64,000 bases of DNA from Isoperla grammatica (taxonomy: Eukaryota > Arthropoda > Insecta > Plecoptera > Perlodidae). A model generated the notes under the pieces. The model was given only the letters and a program-made list of their open reading frames with translations. It did not search any database and had not been told where the DNA came from. The stretch covers positions 13,436,587 through 13,500,586 of the forward strand of contig OX246743.1 of assembly GCA_945910005.1 (NCBI GenBank), read 5' to 3'. Below are positions 27,416 through 40,800 of the stretch, one piece after another (the stretch's first letter is position 1; each line of letters begins with the position of its first letter). Position numbers and translations under genes: made by a program.

Positions 27416-28350
27416 GTGGCTCTCGCCACTCCGTCATACTTGCGGCCCTCTTTGCAATCAAAACGCCTAACATCTCCCCAATGTGGCTCTCGTCACACCG
27501 CCATACTTGCGGCCCTCTTTGCAATCAGAGCGCCCAACAATCTCACCGATGTGGCTCTCGCCATTTTGCCATACTTGCGGCCCTCTTTGCAATCCAAGCG
27601 CCTAACAATCTCCCGAATGTGGCACTCGCCACTCCGTTATACTTGCGGCCCTCTTTTCAATCCAAGCGCCTAACAATCTCCCCAGTTTGGCTCTCGCCAC
27701 TCCGTCATACTTGCGGCCCTCTTTGCAATCAAAACGCCTAACATTTTTCCAATGTGGCTCTCGGCACTCCGATGTGGCTCCCGCCACTTCGCCATACTTG
27801 CGGCCCTCTTTGCAATCCAAGCGCCTAACAATCTCCCGAATGTGGTTCTCGTCACACCGTCTCACTTGCGGCCCTCTTTGCAATCCAAGCGCCTTACAAT
27901 CTCCCCAATGTGGCTCTCGTCACACCGTCATACGTGCGGCTCTCTTTGCAATCCAAGCGCCTCACAATCTCCCCAAGGTGGCACGTTCACTCCGTCACTC
28001 TCACTCCGTCACTCTGGCGGCCCTCTTTGCAATCCAAGCGCCTTACAATCTCTCCAATGTGGCTCTCGACACTCCGTCATACTTGCGGCCCTCTTTGCAA
28101 TCCAAGCTCCTTACAATCTCCCCAATGTGGCTCTCGTCACACCGCCATACTCGCGGCCCTCTTTGCAATCAGAGCGCCTAACATCTCCCCAATGTGGCTC
28201 TCGGCACTCCGTCATACTTGCGGCCCTCTTTGCAATCAGATCGCCTTACAATCTCCCCAATGTGGCTCTCGTCACTCCGTCATACTTGCGGCCCTCTTTG
28301 CAATCAGAGCGCCTTACAATCTCCCCGATGTGGCACTCGCCACTCCGTCA
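27416..28350 (+). repeat. Satellite block P, copy 4, with internal 48-bp deletion
   Basis: Offset 5467 from copy 2 up to about 27770 and 5419 after it. Forty-eight bases are missing where CGGCACTCCG joins directly to ATGTGGCTCCCG, fusing two monomers. The doubled TCACTCCGTCACTC lies at about 27986-28014. Confidence 0.85.
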
Positions 28351-29680
28351 TACTTGCGGCCCTCTTTGCAATCCAAGCGCCTCTCAATCTCCCTTGTGTT
28401 GCTCTTGCCACTCCGTCATACTTGCGGCCCTCTTTGCAATCCAAGCGCCTAACAATCTCCCCAGTGTGGCTCTCGTCACACCGTCATACTTGCGGCCCTC
28501 TTTGCAATCCAAGCGCATAACAATCTCCCCAATGTGGCTCTCGCCACTCCGTCATACTTGCGGCCCTCTTTGCAATCAGAGCGCCTAACAATCTCCCCGA
28601 TGTGGCTGTCGCCACTCCGCCATACTTGCGGCCCTCTTTGCAATCCAAGCGCCTAACAATCTCCCCAATGTGGCTCTCGCCACTTTGCCATACTTGCGGC
28701 ACTCTTTGCAATCCAAGCGCCTAATGATCTCCCCAATGTGGCTCTCGTCACTCCGTCATACTTGCGGCCCTCTTTGCAATCCAAGCGCCTAACAATCTCC
28801 CCGATGTGGCTCTCGCCACTCCGCCATACTTGCGGCCCTCTTTGCAATCCAAGCGCCTAACAATCTCCCCAATCTGGCTCTCGTCACTCCACCATACTTG
28901 CGGCCCTCTTTGCAATCAAAACGCCTAACAATCTCCCTAATGTGGCTCTCGTTACACCTTCATACTTGCGGCCCTCTTTGCAATCCAAGCGCCAAACATT
29001 CTCCCCAATGTGGCTCTCGTCACACCGTCATACTGGCGGCCCTCTTTGCAATCCAAGCGCCTAACAATCTCTCCAAGGTGGCTCTCGTCACACCGTCATA
29101 CTTGCGGCCCTCTTTGCAATCCAAGCGCCTAACAATCTCCCCAATGTCCCGATGTGGCTCTCGTCACTCCGCCATACTTGCGGCCCTCTTTGCAATCAGA
29201 GCGCCTATTAATCTCCCTGATGTGGCTCTCGCCACTCCGCCATTCTTGCGGCACTCTTTGCAATCAGAGCGCCTATTAATCTCCCTGATGTGGCTCTCGC
29301 CACTCCGCCATTCTTGCGGCCCTCTTTGCAATCTAAGCGCCTAACAATCTCCCCAATATGGATCTCGGCACTCCACCATACTTGCGGCCCTCTTTGCAAT
29401 CCAAGCGCCTAACAATCTCCCCAGTGTGGCTCTCGCCACTCCGTCATACTTGCGGCCCTCTTTTCAATCCAAGTGCCTGACAATCTCCCCAGTGTGGCTC
29501 TCGCCACTCCGTCATACTTGCGGCCCTCTTTGCAATCCAAGCGCCTAACAATCTCCCCAATGTGGCTCTCATCACACCGTCATACTTGCGGCCCTCTTTG
29601 CAATCCAAGCGCCTAACAATCTCCCCAGTGTGGCTCTCGCCACTCTATCATACTTGCGGCCCTCTTTTTAATCCAAGCGC

Positions 29681-30635
29681 CTAACAATCTCCCCAGTGTG
29701 GCTCTCGCCACTCCGTCTTACTTGCGGCCCTCTTTGCAATCCAAGCGCCTAACAATCTCCCCAATGTGGCTCTCATCACACCGTCATACTTGCGGCCCTC
29801 TTTGCAATCAGGGCGCCTAACAATCTCACCGATGTGGCTCTCGCCACTTCGCCATACATGCGGCCCTCTTTGCAATCGAAGCGCCTAACAATCTCCCCAA
29901 TGTGGCTCTCGCCACACCGTCATACTTGCGGCCCTCCTTGCAATCCAAGCGCCTTACAATCTCCCCAATGTGGCTCTCGTCACTCCGTCATACTTGCGGC
30001 CCTCTTTGCAATACAAGCGCCTAACAATCTCTCCGATGTGGCTCTCGCCACTCCGCCATACTTGCGGCCCTCTTTGCAATCCAAGCGCCTAACAATCTCC
30101 CCAAACTGGCTCTCGTCACTCCACCATATTTGCGGCCCTCTTTGCAATCAAAACGCCTAACAATCTCCCTAATGTGGCTCTCGTCACACCTTCATACTTG
30201 CGGCCCTCTTTGCAATCCAAGCGCCTAACAATCTCCCCAATGTGGCTCTCGTCACACCGTCATACTTGCGGCCCTCTTTGCAATCCAAGCGCCTAACAAT
30301 CTCCCCAATGTGGCTCTCGCCACTCCGTCATACTTGCGGCCCTCTTTGCAATCCAAGCGCCTAACAATCTCCCCAGTGTGGCTCTCGCCACCCCGTCATA
30401 CTTGCGGCCCTCTTTGCAATCAAAACGCCTAACATCTCCCCAATGTGGCTCTCGTCACACCGCCATACTTGCGGCCCTCTTTGCAATCAGAGCGCCTAAC
30501 AATCTCACCGATGTGGCTCTCGCCATTTTGCCATACTTGCGGCCCTCTTTGCAATCCAAGCGCCTAACAATCTCCCGAATGTGGCACTCGCCACTCCGTT
30601 ATACTTGCGGCCCTCTTTTCAATCCAAGCGCCTAA
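29681..30635 (+). repeat. Recurring satellite block D, copy 4
   Basis: Offset 21483 from 8198-9152 over its whole length, including the last unit with GTGGCACTCGCC and CCGTTATAC. A few private changes are visible, such as CCCTCCTTGC and CCCCAAACTGG. Confidence 0.83.
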
Positions 30636-30980
30636 CAATCTCCCCAATCTGGCTCTCGTCACTCCACCATACTTGCGGCCCTCTTTGCAATCAAAACGCC
30701 TAACTATCTCCCTAATGTGGCTCTCGTTACACCTTCATACTTGCGGCCCTCTTTGCAATCCAAGCGCCAAACAATCTCCCGAATGTGGCACTCGCCACTC
30801 CGTTATACTTGCGGCCCTCTTTTCAATCCAAGCGCCTAACAATCTCCCCAATCTGGCTCTCGTCACTCCACCATACTTGCGGCCCTCTTTGCAATCAAAA
30901 CGCCTAACTATCTCCCTAATGTGGCTCTCGTTACACCTTCATACTTGCGGCCCTCTTTGCAATCCAAGCGCCTAACAATC
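30573..30980 (+). repeat. 204-bp (trimer) tandem duplication
   Basis: Three consecutive units are repeated directly: one starting CTCCCGAATGTGGCACTC, one with CCAATCTGG and CAAAACGCC, and one with CTAATGTGG and CACACCTTCAT. The two GAATGTGGCACTC starts are at 30577 and 30781, exactly 204 bp (3 x 68) apart. Other copies of this trimer (near 9096, 32350 and 63797) are single. Confidence 0.85.
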
Positions 30981-31515
30981 TCCCCAATATGGCTCTCGGC
31001 ACTCCACCATACTTGCGGTCCTCTTTGCAATCCAAGCGCCTGACAATTTCCCCAATGTGGCTCTCGCCACTCCGTCATACTTGCGGCCCTCTTTGCAATC
31101 AGAGCGCCTATTAATCTCCCTGATGTGGCTCTCGCCACTCCGCCATTCTTGCGGCCCTCTTTGCAATCTAAGCGCCTAACAATCTCCCCAATATGGATCT
31201 CGGCACTCCACCATACTTGCGGCCCTCTTTGCAATCCAAGCGCCTAACAATCTCCCCAGTGTGGCTCTCGCCACTCCGTCATACTTGCGGCCCTCTTTTC
31301 AATCCAAGCGCCTAACAATCTCCCCAGTGTGGCTCTCGCCACTCCGTCATACTTGCGGCCCTCTTTGCAATCCAAGCGCCTAACAATCTCCCCAATGTGG
31401 CTCTCATCACACCGTCATACTTGCGGCCCTCTTTGCAATCCAAGCGCCTAACAATCTCCCCAGTGTGGCTCTCGCAACTCTATCATACTTGCGGCCCTCT
31501 TTTTAATCCAAGCGC

Positions 31516-31995
31516 CTAACAATCTCCCCAGTGTGGCTCTCGCCACTCCGTCTTACTTGCGGCCCTCTTTGCAATCCAAGCGCCTAACAATCTCCCCAAT
31601 GTGGCTCTCATCACACCGTCATACTTGCGGCCCTCTTTGCAATCAGGGCGCCTAACAATCTCACCGATGTGGCTCTCGCCACTTCGCCATACATGCGGCC
31701 CTCTTTGCAATCGAAGCGCCTAACAATCTCCCCAATGTGGCTCTCGCCACACCGTCATACTTGCGGCCCTCTTTGCAATCCAAGCGCCTTACAATCTCCC
31801 CAATGTGGCTCTCGTCACTCCGTCATACTTGCGGCCCTCTTTGCAATCCAAGCGCCTAACAATCTCTCCGATGTGGCTCTCGCCACTCCGCCATACTTGC
31901 GGCCCTCTTTGCAATCCAAGCGCCTAACAATCTCCCCAATCTGGCTCTCGTCACTCCACCATATTTGCGGCCCTCTTTGCAATCAAAACGCCTAA
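31516..31995 (+). repeat. Recurring satellite block D, copy 5 (shorter)
   Basis: Offset 23318 from 8198-8677. Order is conserved through the CCATATTTGCGG unit and beyond, then is interrupted by the irregular junction near 32237. Confidence 0.8.
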
Positions 31996-33231
31996 CAATC
32001 TCCCTAATGTGGCTCTCGTCACACCTTCATACTTGCGGCCCTCTTTGCAATCCAAGCGCCTAACAATCTCCCCAATGTGGCTCTCGTCACACCGTCATAC
32101 TTGCGGCCCTCTTTGCAATCCAAGCGCCTAACAATCTCCCCAATGTGGCTCTCGCCACTCCGTCATACTTGCGGCCCTCTTTGCAATCCAAGCGCCTAAC
32201 AATCTCCCCAGTGTGGCTCTCGCCACCCCGTCATACTCCACCATACTTGCGGCCCTCTTTGCAATCTAAGTGCCTTACATCTCACCGATGTGGCTCTCGC
32301 CATTTTGCCATACTTGCGGCCCTCTTTGCAATCCAAGCGCCTAACAATCTCCCGAATGTGGCACTCGCCACTCCGTTATACTTGCGGCCCTCTTTTCAAT
32401 TCAAGCGCCTAACAATCTCCCCAATCTGGCTCTCGTCACTCCACCATACTTGCGGCCCTCTTTGCAATCAAAACGCCTAACTATCTCCCTAATGTGGCTC
32501 TCGTTACACCTTCATACTTGCGGCCCTCTTTGCAATCCAAGCGCCAAACAATCTCCCCAATGTGGCTCTCGTCACACCGTCATACTGGCGGCCCTCTTTG
32601 CAATCCAAGCGCCTAACAATCTCCCCAATGTGGCTCTCGCCACTCCGTCATACTTGCGGCCCTCTTTGTAATCTAAGCGCCTAACAATCTCACCGATGTG
32701 GCTCTCGGCACTCCGTCATACTTGCGGCCCTCTTTGTAATCCAAGCGCCTAACAATCTCACCGATGTGGCTCTCGCCACTTCGCCATACTTGCGGCCCTC
32801 TTTGCAATCCAAGCGCCTAACAATCTCCCGAATGTGGTTCTCGTCACACCGTCTCACTTGCGACCCTCTTTGCAATCCAAGCGCCTTACAATCTCCCCAA
32901 TGTGGCTCTCGTCACACCGTCATACTTGCGGCTCTCTTTGCAATCCAAGCGCCTCACAATCTCCCCAAGGTTGCACTTTCACTCCGTCACTCTTGCGGCC
33001 CTCTTTGCAATCCAAGCGCCTTACAATCTCTCCAATGTGGCCCTCGTCACTCCGTCATACTTGCGGCCCTCTTTGCAATCCAAGCGCCTTACAATCTCCC
33101 CAATGTGGCTCTCGTCACACCGCCATACTCGCGGCCCTCTTTGCAATCAGAGCGCCTAACATCTCCCCAATGTGGCTCTCGGCACTCCGTCATACTTGCG
33201 GCCCTCTTTGCAATCAGATCGCCTTACAATC

Positions 33232-33450
33232 TCCCAAATGTGGCTCTCGTCACTCCGTCATACTTGCGGCCCTCTTTGCAATCAGAGCGCCTTACAATCT
33301 CCCAAATGTGGCTCTCGTCACTCCGTCATACTTGCGGCCCTCTTTGCAATCAGATCGCCTTACAATCTCCCAAATGTGGCTCTCGTCACTCCGTCATACT
33401 TGCGGCCCTCTCTGCAATCAGATCGCCTTACAATCTCCCAAATGTGGCTC
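33232..33450 (+). repeat. Local four-unit expansion with private CTCCCAAATGTGG variant
   Basis: Four consecutive units share the change CTCCCAAATGTGG (for CTCCCCAATGTGG) together with CAGATCGCCTTAC or CAGAGCGCCTTAC. The matching region near 9.84 kb has fewer units and lacks the change, and the offset between the two regions grows by 272 bp (4 x 68) across this site. This looks like recent local amplification. Confidence 0.82.
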
Positions 33451-36400
33451 TCGCCACTCCGTCATACTTGCGGCCCTCTTTGCAATCCAAGCGCCTCTCA
33501 ATCTCCCTTGTGTTGCTCTCGCCACTCCGTCATACTTGCGGCCCTCTTTGCAATCCAAGCGCCTAACAATCTCCCCAGTGGGCTCTCGTCACACCGTCAT
33601 ACTTGCGGCCCTCTTTGAAATATAAGCGCATAACAATCTCCCCAATGTGGCTCTCGCCACTCCGTCATACTTGCGGCCCTCTTTGCAATCAGAGCGCCTA
33701 ACAGTCTCCCCGATGTGGCTCTCGCCACTCCGCCATACTTGCGGCCCTCTTTGCAATCCAAGCGCCTAACAATCTCCCCAATGTGGCTCTCGCCACTTCG
33801 CCATACTTGCGGCCCTCTTTGCAATCCAAGCGCCGAACAATCTCCCCAATGTGGCTCTCGTCACTCCGTCATACTTGCGGCCCTCTTTGCAATCCAAGCG
33901 CCTAACAATCTCCCCGATGTGGCTCTCGCCACTCCGCCATACTTGCGGCCCTCTTTGCGCTCCAAGCGCCTAACAATCTCCCCAATCTGGCTCTCGTCAC
34001 TCCACCATACTTGCGGCCCTCTTTGCAAACAAAACGCCTAACAATCTCCCGAATGTGGCTCTCGTTACACCTTCATACTGGCGGCCCTCTTTGCAATCCA
34101 AGCGCCAAACAATCTCCCCAATGTGGCTCTCGTCACACCGTCATACTGGCGGCCCTCTTTGCAATCCAAGCGCCTAACAATCTCCCCAATGTGGCTCTCG
34201 CCACTCCGTCATACTTGCGGCCCTCTTTGCAATCCAAGCGCCTAACAATCTCCCCAATGTGGCTCTCGTCACACCGTCATACTTGCGGCCCTCTTTTGCA
34301 ATCCAAGCGCCTAACAATCTCCCCAATGTGGCTCTCGTCACTCCACCATACTTGCGGCCCTCTTTGCAATCAGAGCGCCTAACAATCTCTTCGTTGTGGC
34401 TCTCGCCACTCCGTCATACTTGCGGCCCTCTTTGCAATCAAAGCACCTAACAATCTCCCCGATGTGGCTCTCGCCACTCCGTCATACTTGCGGCCCTTTT
34501 TGCAATCAAAGCGCCTAACAATCTCCCAGTGTGGGTTTCGCCACTCCGTCATACTTGCGGCCCTCTTTTCAATACAAGCGTCTAATAATCTCCCCAGTGT
34601 TGCTCTCGCCACTCCGTCATACTTGCGGCCCTCTTTGCAATCAAAACGCCAAACATCTCCCCAATGTGGCTCTCGTCACACCGCCATACTGGCGGCCCTC
34701 TTTGCAATCAGAGCGCCTAACAATCTCACCGATGTGGCTCTCGCCATTTCGCCATACTTGCGGCCCTCTTTGCAATCCAAGCGCCTAACAATCTCCCGAA
34801 TGTGGTTCTCGTCACACCGTCATACTTGCGGCCCTCTTTGCAATCCAAGCGCCTTACAATCTCCCCAGTGTGGCTCTCGCCACTCCGTCATACTTGCGGC
34901 CCTCTTTTCAATCCAAGCGCCTAACATTCTCCCCAGTTTGGCTTTCGCCACTCCGTCATACTCTCGGCCCTCTTTGCAATCAAAACGCCTAACATCTCCC
35001 CAATGTGGCTCTCGGCACTCCGTCATACTTGCGGCCCTCTTTGTAATCCCAGCGCCTAACAATCTCCCAAATATGGCTCTCGGCACTCCACCATACTTGC
35101 GGCCCTCTTTGCAATCAAAACGCCTAACAATCTCCCCAATCTGGCTCTCGTAACACCCTCATACTTGCAGCCCTCTTTGCAATCCAAGCGCCTGACAATC
35201 TCAACGATGTGGCTCTCGTCACTCCGCCATACTTGCGGCCCTCTTTGCAATCCAAGCGCCTAACAATCTCCCCAATGTGGCTCTCGCCACTCCGTCATAC
35301 TTGCGGCCCTCTTTGCAATCAGAGCGCCTAACAATCTCCCCGATGTGGCTCTTGCCACTCCGCCATTCTTGCGGCCCTCTTTGCAATCCAAGCGCCTAAC
35401 AATCTCCTTAATGTGGCTCTCGTCACTCCACCATACTTGCGGCCCTCTTTGCAATCTAAGTGCCTTACATCTCCCCAATGTGGCTCTCGCCACTCCGTCA
35501 TACTTGCGGCCCTCTTTGCAATCCAAGCGCCTAACAATCTCCCCAATGTGGCTCTCGTCACTCCACCATACTTGCGGCCCTCTTTGCAATCCAAGCGCCT
35601 AACAATCTCCCCGATGTGGCTCTCGCCACTCCGTCATACTTGCGGCCCTCTTTGCAATCCAAGCGCCTAACAATCTCCCCAGTGTGGCTCTCGCCACTCC
35701 GTCACACTTGCGGCTCCAATCAGAGCGCCTAACATCTCCCCAATGTGGCTCTCGGAACTCCGTCATACTTGCGGCCCTCTTTGCAATTAGATCGCCTTAC
35801 AATCTCCCCAATGTGGCTCTCGTCACTCCGTCATACTTGCGGCCCTCTTTGCAATCAGAGCGCCTTACAATCTCCCCGATGTGGCTCTCGCCACTCCGCC
35901 ATTCTTGCGGCCCGGTTTGCAATCCAAGCGCCTAACAATCTCCCCGATGTGGCTCTCGTCACTCCACCATACTTGCGGCCCTCTTTGCAATCCAAGCGCC
36001 TTTCAATCTCCCTTGTTTTGCTCTCGCCACTCCGTCATACTTGCGGCCCTCTTTGCAATCCAAGCGCCTAACAATCTCCCCAGAGTGGCTCTCGTCACAC
36101 CGTCATACTTGCGGCCCTCTTTGCAATCCAAGCGCCTAACAATCTCCCCAATATGGCTCTCGTCACTCCACCATACTTGCGGCCTTCTTTGCAATCCAAG
36201 CGCCTAACAATCTCCCCAATGTGGCTCTCGTCACACCGTCATACTTGCGGCCGTCTTTGCAATCCAATCGCCTAACAATCTCCCCAATGTGGCTCTCGCC
36301 ACTCCGTCATACTTGCGGCCCTATTTGCAATCCAAGCGCCTCACAATCTCCCCAAGATGGCACTTTCACTCCGTCACTCTTGCGGCCCTCTTTGCAATCC

Positions 36401-37844
36401 AAGCACCTTACAATCTCTCCAATGTGGCTCTCGTCACTCCGTCATACTTGCGGCCCTCTTTGCAATCCAAGCGCCTTACAATCTCCCCAATGTGGCTCTC
36501 GTCACACCGCCATACTAGCGGCCCTCTTTGCAATCACAGCGCCTAACATCTCCCCAATGTGGCTCTCGTCACACCGTCATACCTGCGGCCCTCTTTGCAA
36601 TCCAAGCGTTTGACAATCTTCCCAATCTGGCTCTCGTCACACCGTCATACTTGCGGCCCTCTTTGCAATCCAAGCGCCTAACAATCTCCCCAATGTGGCT
36701 CTCGGCACTCCACCATACTTGCGGCCCTCTTTGCAATCCAAGTGCCTAACATCTCCCCAATGTGGCTCTCGCCACTCCGTCATACTTGCGGCCCTCTTTT
36801 GCAATCCAAGCGCCTAACAATCTCCCCGATGTGGCTCTCGCCACTCCGCCATACTTGCGGCCCTCTTTGCAATCCAAGCGCCTAACGATCTCCCCAATGT
36901 GGCTCTCGTCACTCCACCATACTTGCGGCCCTCTTTGCAAGTCAAGCGCCTAACAATCTCCCCGCTGTTGCTCTCGCCACTCCGTCATACTTGCGGCCCT
37001 CTTTGCAATCCAAGCGCCTAACAATCTCCCCAATGTGGCTCTCGCCACTCCGTCATACTTGCGGCCCTCTTTGCAATCAAAGCGCCTAACAATCTCCCCG
37101 ATGTGGCTCTCGCCACTCCGCCATACTTGCGACCCTCTTTCCAATCCAAGCGCCATACAATCTCCCCAATGTGGCTCTCGCCTCTCCGCCATACTTGCGG
37201 CCCTCTTTGCAATCCAAGCGCCTAACAATCTCCCCAGTGTTGCTCTCGCCACTCCGTCACACTTGCGGCCCTCTTTGCAATCCAAGCGCCTAACAATCTC
37301 CCCAATGTGGCTCTCGCCACTCCGTCATACTTGCGGCCCTCTTTGCAATCCAAGCGCCTTACAATCTCCCCGATGTGGCTCTCGCCACTCCGCCATACTT
37401 GCGGCCCTCTTTGCAATCCAAGCGCCTAACAATCTCCCCAATGTGGCTCTCGTCACACCGTCATACTTGCGGCCCTCTTTAAAATCCAAGCGCCTAACAA
37501 TCTCCCCAATGTGGCTCTCGGCACTCCACCATACTTGCGGCCCTCTTTGCAATCCAAGTGCCTAACATCTCCCCAATGTGGCTCTCGCCACTCCGTCATA
37601 CTTGCGGCCCTCTTTTGCAATCCAAGCGCCTTACAATCTCCCCGATGTGGCTCTCGCCACTCCGCCATACTTGCGGCCCTCTTTGCAATCCAAGCGCCTA
37701 ACGATCTCCCCAATGTGGCTCTCGTCACTCCACCATACTTGCGGCCCTCTTTGCAAGTCAAGCGCCTAACAATCTTCCCAGTGTTGCTCTCGCCACTCCG
37801 TCATACTTGCGGCCCTCTTTGCAATCCAAGCGCCTAACAATCTC

Positions 37845-40800
37845 TCCAATGTGGCTCTCGCCACTCCGTCATACTTGCGGCCCTCTTTGCAATCAAAGCG
37901 CCTAACAATCTCCCCGATGTGGCTCTCGCCACTCCGCCATACTTGCGACCCTCTTTCCAATCCAAGCGCCATACAATCTCCCCAATGTGGCTCTCGCCAC
38001 TCCGCCATACTTGCGGCCCTCTTTGCAACCCAAGCGCCTAACAATCTCCCCAGTGTTGCTCTCGCCACTCCGTCATACTTGCGGCCCTCTTTGCAATCAG
38101 AGCGCCTAACAATCTCCCCGATGTGGCTCTCGCCACTCCGTCATACTTGCGGCCCTCTTTGCAATCCAAGCGCCTAACAATCTCCCCAGTGTGGCTCTCG
38201 CCACTCCGTCATACTTGCGGCCCTCTTTTCAATCCAAGCGCCCAACAATCTCCCCAGTGTGGCTCTCGCCACTCCGTCATACTTGCGGCCCTCTTTGCAA
38301 TCAGAGCGCCTAACAATCTCACCGATGTGGCTCTCGCCACTTCGCCATACTTGCGGCCCTCTTTGCAATCCAAGCGCCTAACAACCTCCCCAATGTGGTT
38401 CTCGTCACACCGTCATACTTGCGGCCCTCTTTGCAATCCAAGCGCCTTACAATCTCCCCAATGTGGCTCTCGTCACACCGTCATACTTGCGGCTCTCTTT
38501 GCAATCCAAGCGCCTAACAAACTCCCCAATGTTGCTCTCGTCACTCCGTCATACTTGCGGCCCTCTTTGCAATCCAAGCGCCTAACAATCTCCCCAACGT
38601 GGCTCTCGTCACACCGTCATACTTGCGGCCCTCTTTTCAATCCAAGCGCCTAACAATCTCCCCAATGTGGCTCTAATCACACCGTCATACTTGCAACCCT
38701 CTTTGCCATCAAAGCGCCTAACAATCTCCCCAATGTGGCTCTCATCACACCGTCATACTTGCAGCCCTCTTTTGCAATCCAAGCGCCTAACAATCTCCCC
38801 GATGTGGCTCTCGCCACTCCGTCATACTTGCGGCCCTCTTTGCAATCCAAGCGCCTAACAATCTCCCCAGTGTGGCTCTCGCCACTCCGTCATACTTGCG
38901 GCCCTCTTTTCAATCCAAGCGCCTAACAATCTCCCCAGTGTGGCTCTCGCCACTCCGTCATACTTGCGGCCCTCTTTGCAATCAAAACGCCTAACATCTC
39001 CCCAGTGTGGCTCTCGTCACTCCACCAAACTTGCGGCCCTCTTTGCAATCCAAGCGCCTAACAATCTCCCCAATGTGGCTCTCGTCACACCGTCATACTT
39101 GCGGCCCTCTTTTCAATCCAAGCGCCTTAAATCTCCCCAATGTGGCTCTCATCACACCGTCACACTTGCGGCCCTCTTTGCAATCAAAGCGCCTAACAAT
39201 CTCCCCAGTGTGGCTCTCGCCACTCCGTCATACTTGCGGCATTCTTTGCAATCAAAACGCCTAACATCTCCCCAATGTGGCTCTCGGCACTCCGTCATAC
39301 TTTGCGGCCCTCTTTTTAATCCAAGCGCCTAACAATCTCCCCAATGTGGCTCTCGCCACTCCGCCCTACTTGCGGCCCCCTTTGCAATCCAAGCGTCTAA
39401 CAAACTCCCCAATGTGGCTCTCGTCACTCCGTCATACTTGCGGCCCTCTTTGCAATCAGAGCGCCTTACAATCTCCCCGATGTGGCTCTCGCCACTCCGC
39501 CATTCTTGCGGCCCGGTTTGCAATCCAAGCGCCTAACAATCTCCCCGATGTGGCTCTCGTCACACCGCCATACTCGCGGCCCTCTTTGCAATCAGAGCGC
39601 CTAACATCTCCCCAATGTGGCTCTCGGCACTCCGTCATACTTGCGGCCCTCTTTGCAAACAGATCGCCTTACAATCTCCCCAATGTGGCTCTCGTCACTC
39701 CGTCATACTTGCGGCCCTCTTTGCAATCAGAGCGCCTTAAATCACCCCGATGTGGCTCTCGCCACTCCGCCATTCTTGCGGCCCGGTTTGCAATCCAAGC
39801 GCCTAACAATCTCCCCGATGTGGCTCTCGTCACTCCACCATACTTGCGGCCTTCTTTGCAATCCAAGCGCCTTTCAATCTCCCTTGTGTTGCTCTCCCAC
39901 TCCGTCATACTTGCGGCCCTCTTTGCAATCCAAGCGCCTAACAATCTCCCCAATATGGCTCTCGTCACTCCACCATACTTGCGGCCCTCATTGCAATCAA
40001 AACGCCTAACAATCTCCCTAATGTGGCTCTCGTCACACCTTCATACTTGCGGCCCTCTTTGCTATCCAAGCGCCTAACAATCTCCCCAATGTGGCTCTCG
40101 TCACACCGTCATACTTGCGGCCGTCTTTGCAATCCAATCGCCCAACAATCTCCCCAATGTGGCTCTCGCCACTCCGTCATGCTTGCGGCCCTCTTTGCAA
40201 TCCAAGCGCCTAACAATCTCCCTTGTGTTGCTCTCGCCACTCCGTCATACTTGCGGCCCTCTTTGCAATCCAAGCGCCTAACAATCTCCCCAATGTGGCT
40301 CTCGTCACTCTGTCATAATGGCGGCCCTCTTTGAAATCAGAGCGCCTTACAATCTCCCCGATGTGGATCCCGCCACTCCGCCATTCTTGCGGCCCTCTTT
40401 GCAATCCAAGCGCCTAACAATCTCCCCAATGTGGCTCTCGTCACTCCGTCATACTTGCGGCCCTCTTTGCAATCCAAGCGCCTAACAATCTCCCCAGTGT
40501 TGCTCTCGCCACTCCGTTATACTTGCGGCCCTCTTAGCAATCCAAGCACCTAACAATCTCCCCAATATGGCTCTCGTCACTCCACCATACTTGCGGCCCT
40601 CTTTGCAATCAAAACGCTTAACAACCTCCCCAATGTGGCTCTAGTCACACCTTCATACTTGCGGCCCTCTTTGCAATCCAAGCGCCTAACAATCTCCCCA
40701 ATGTGGCTCTCGTCACACCGTTATACTTGCGGCCCTCTTTGCAATCCAAGCGCCTAACAATCTCCCCAATGTGGCTCTCGTCACTCCACCATACTTGCAG

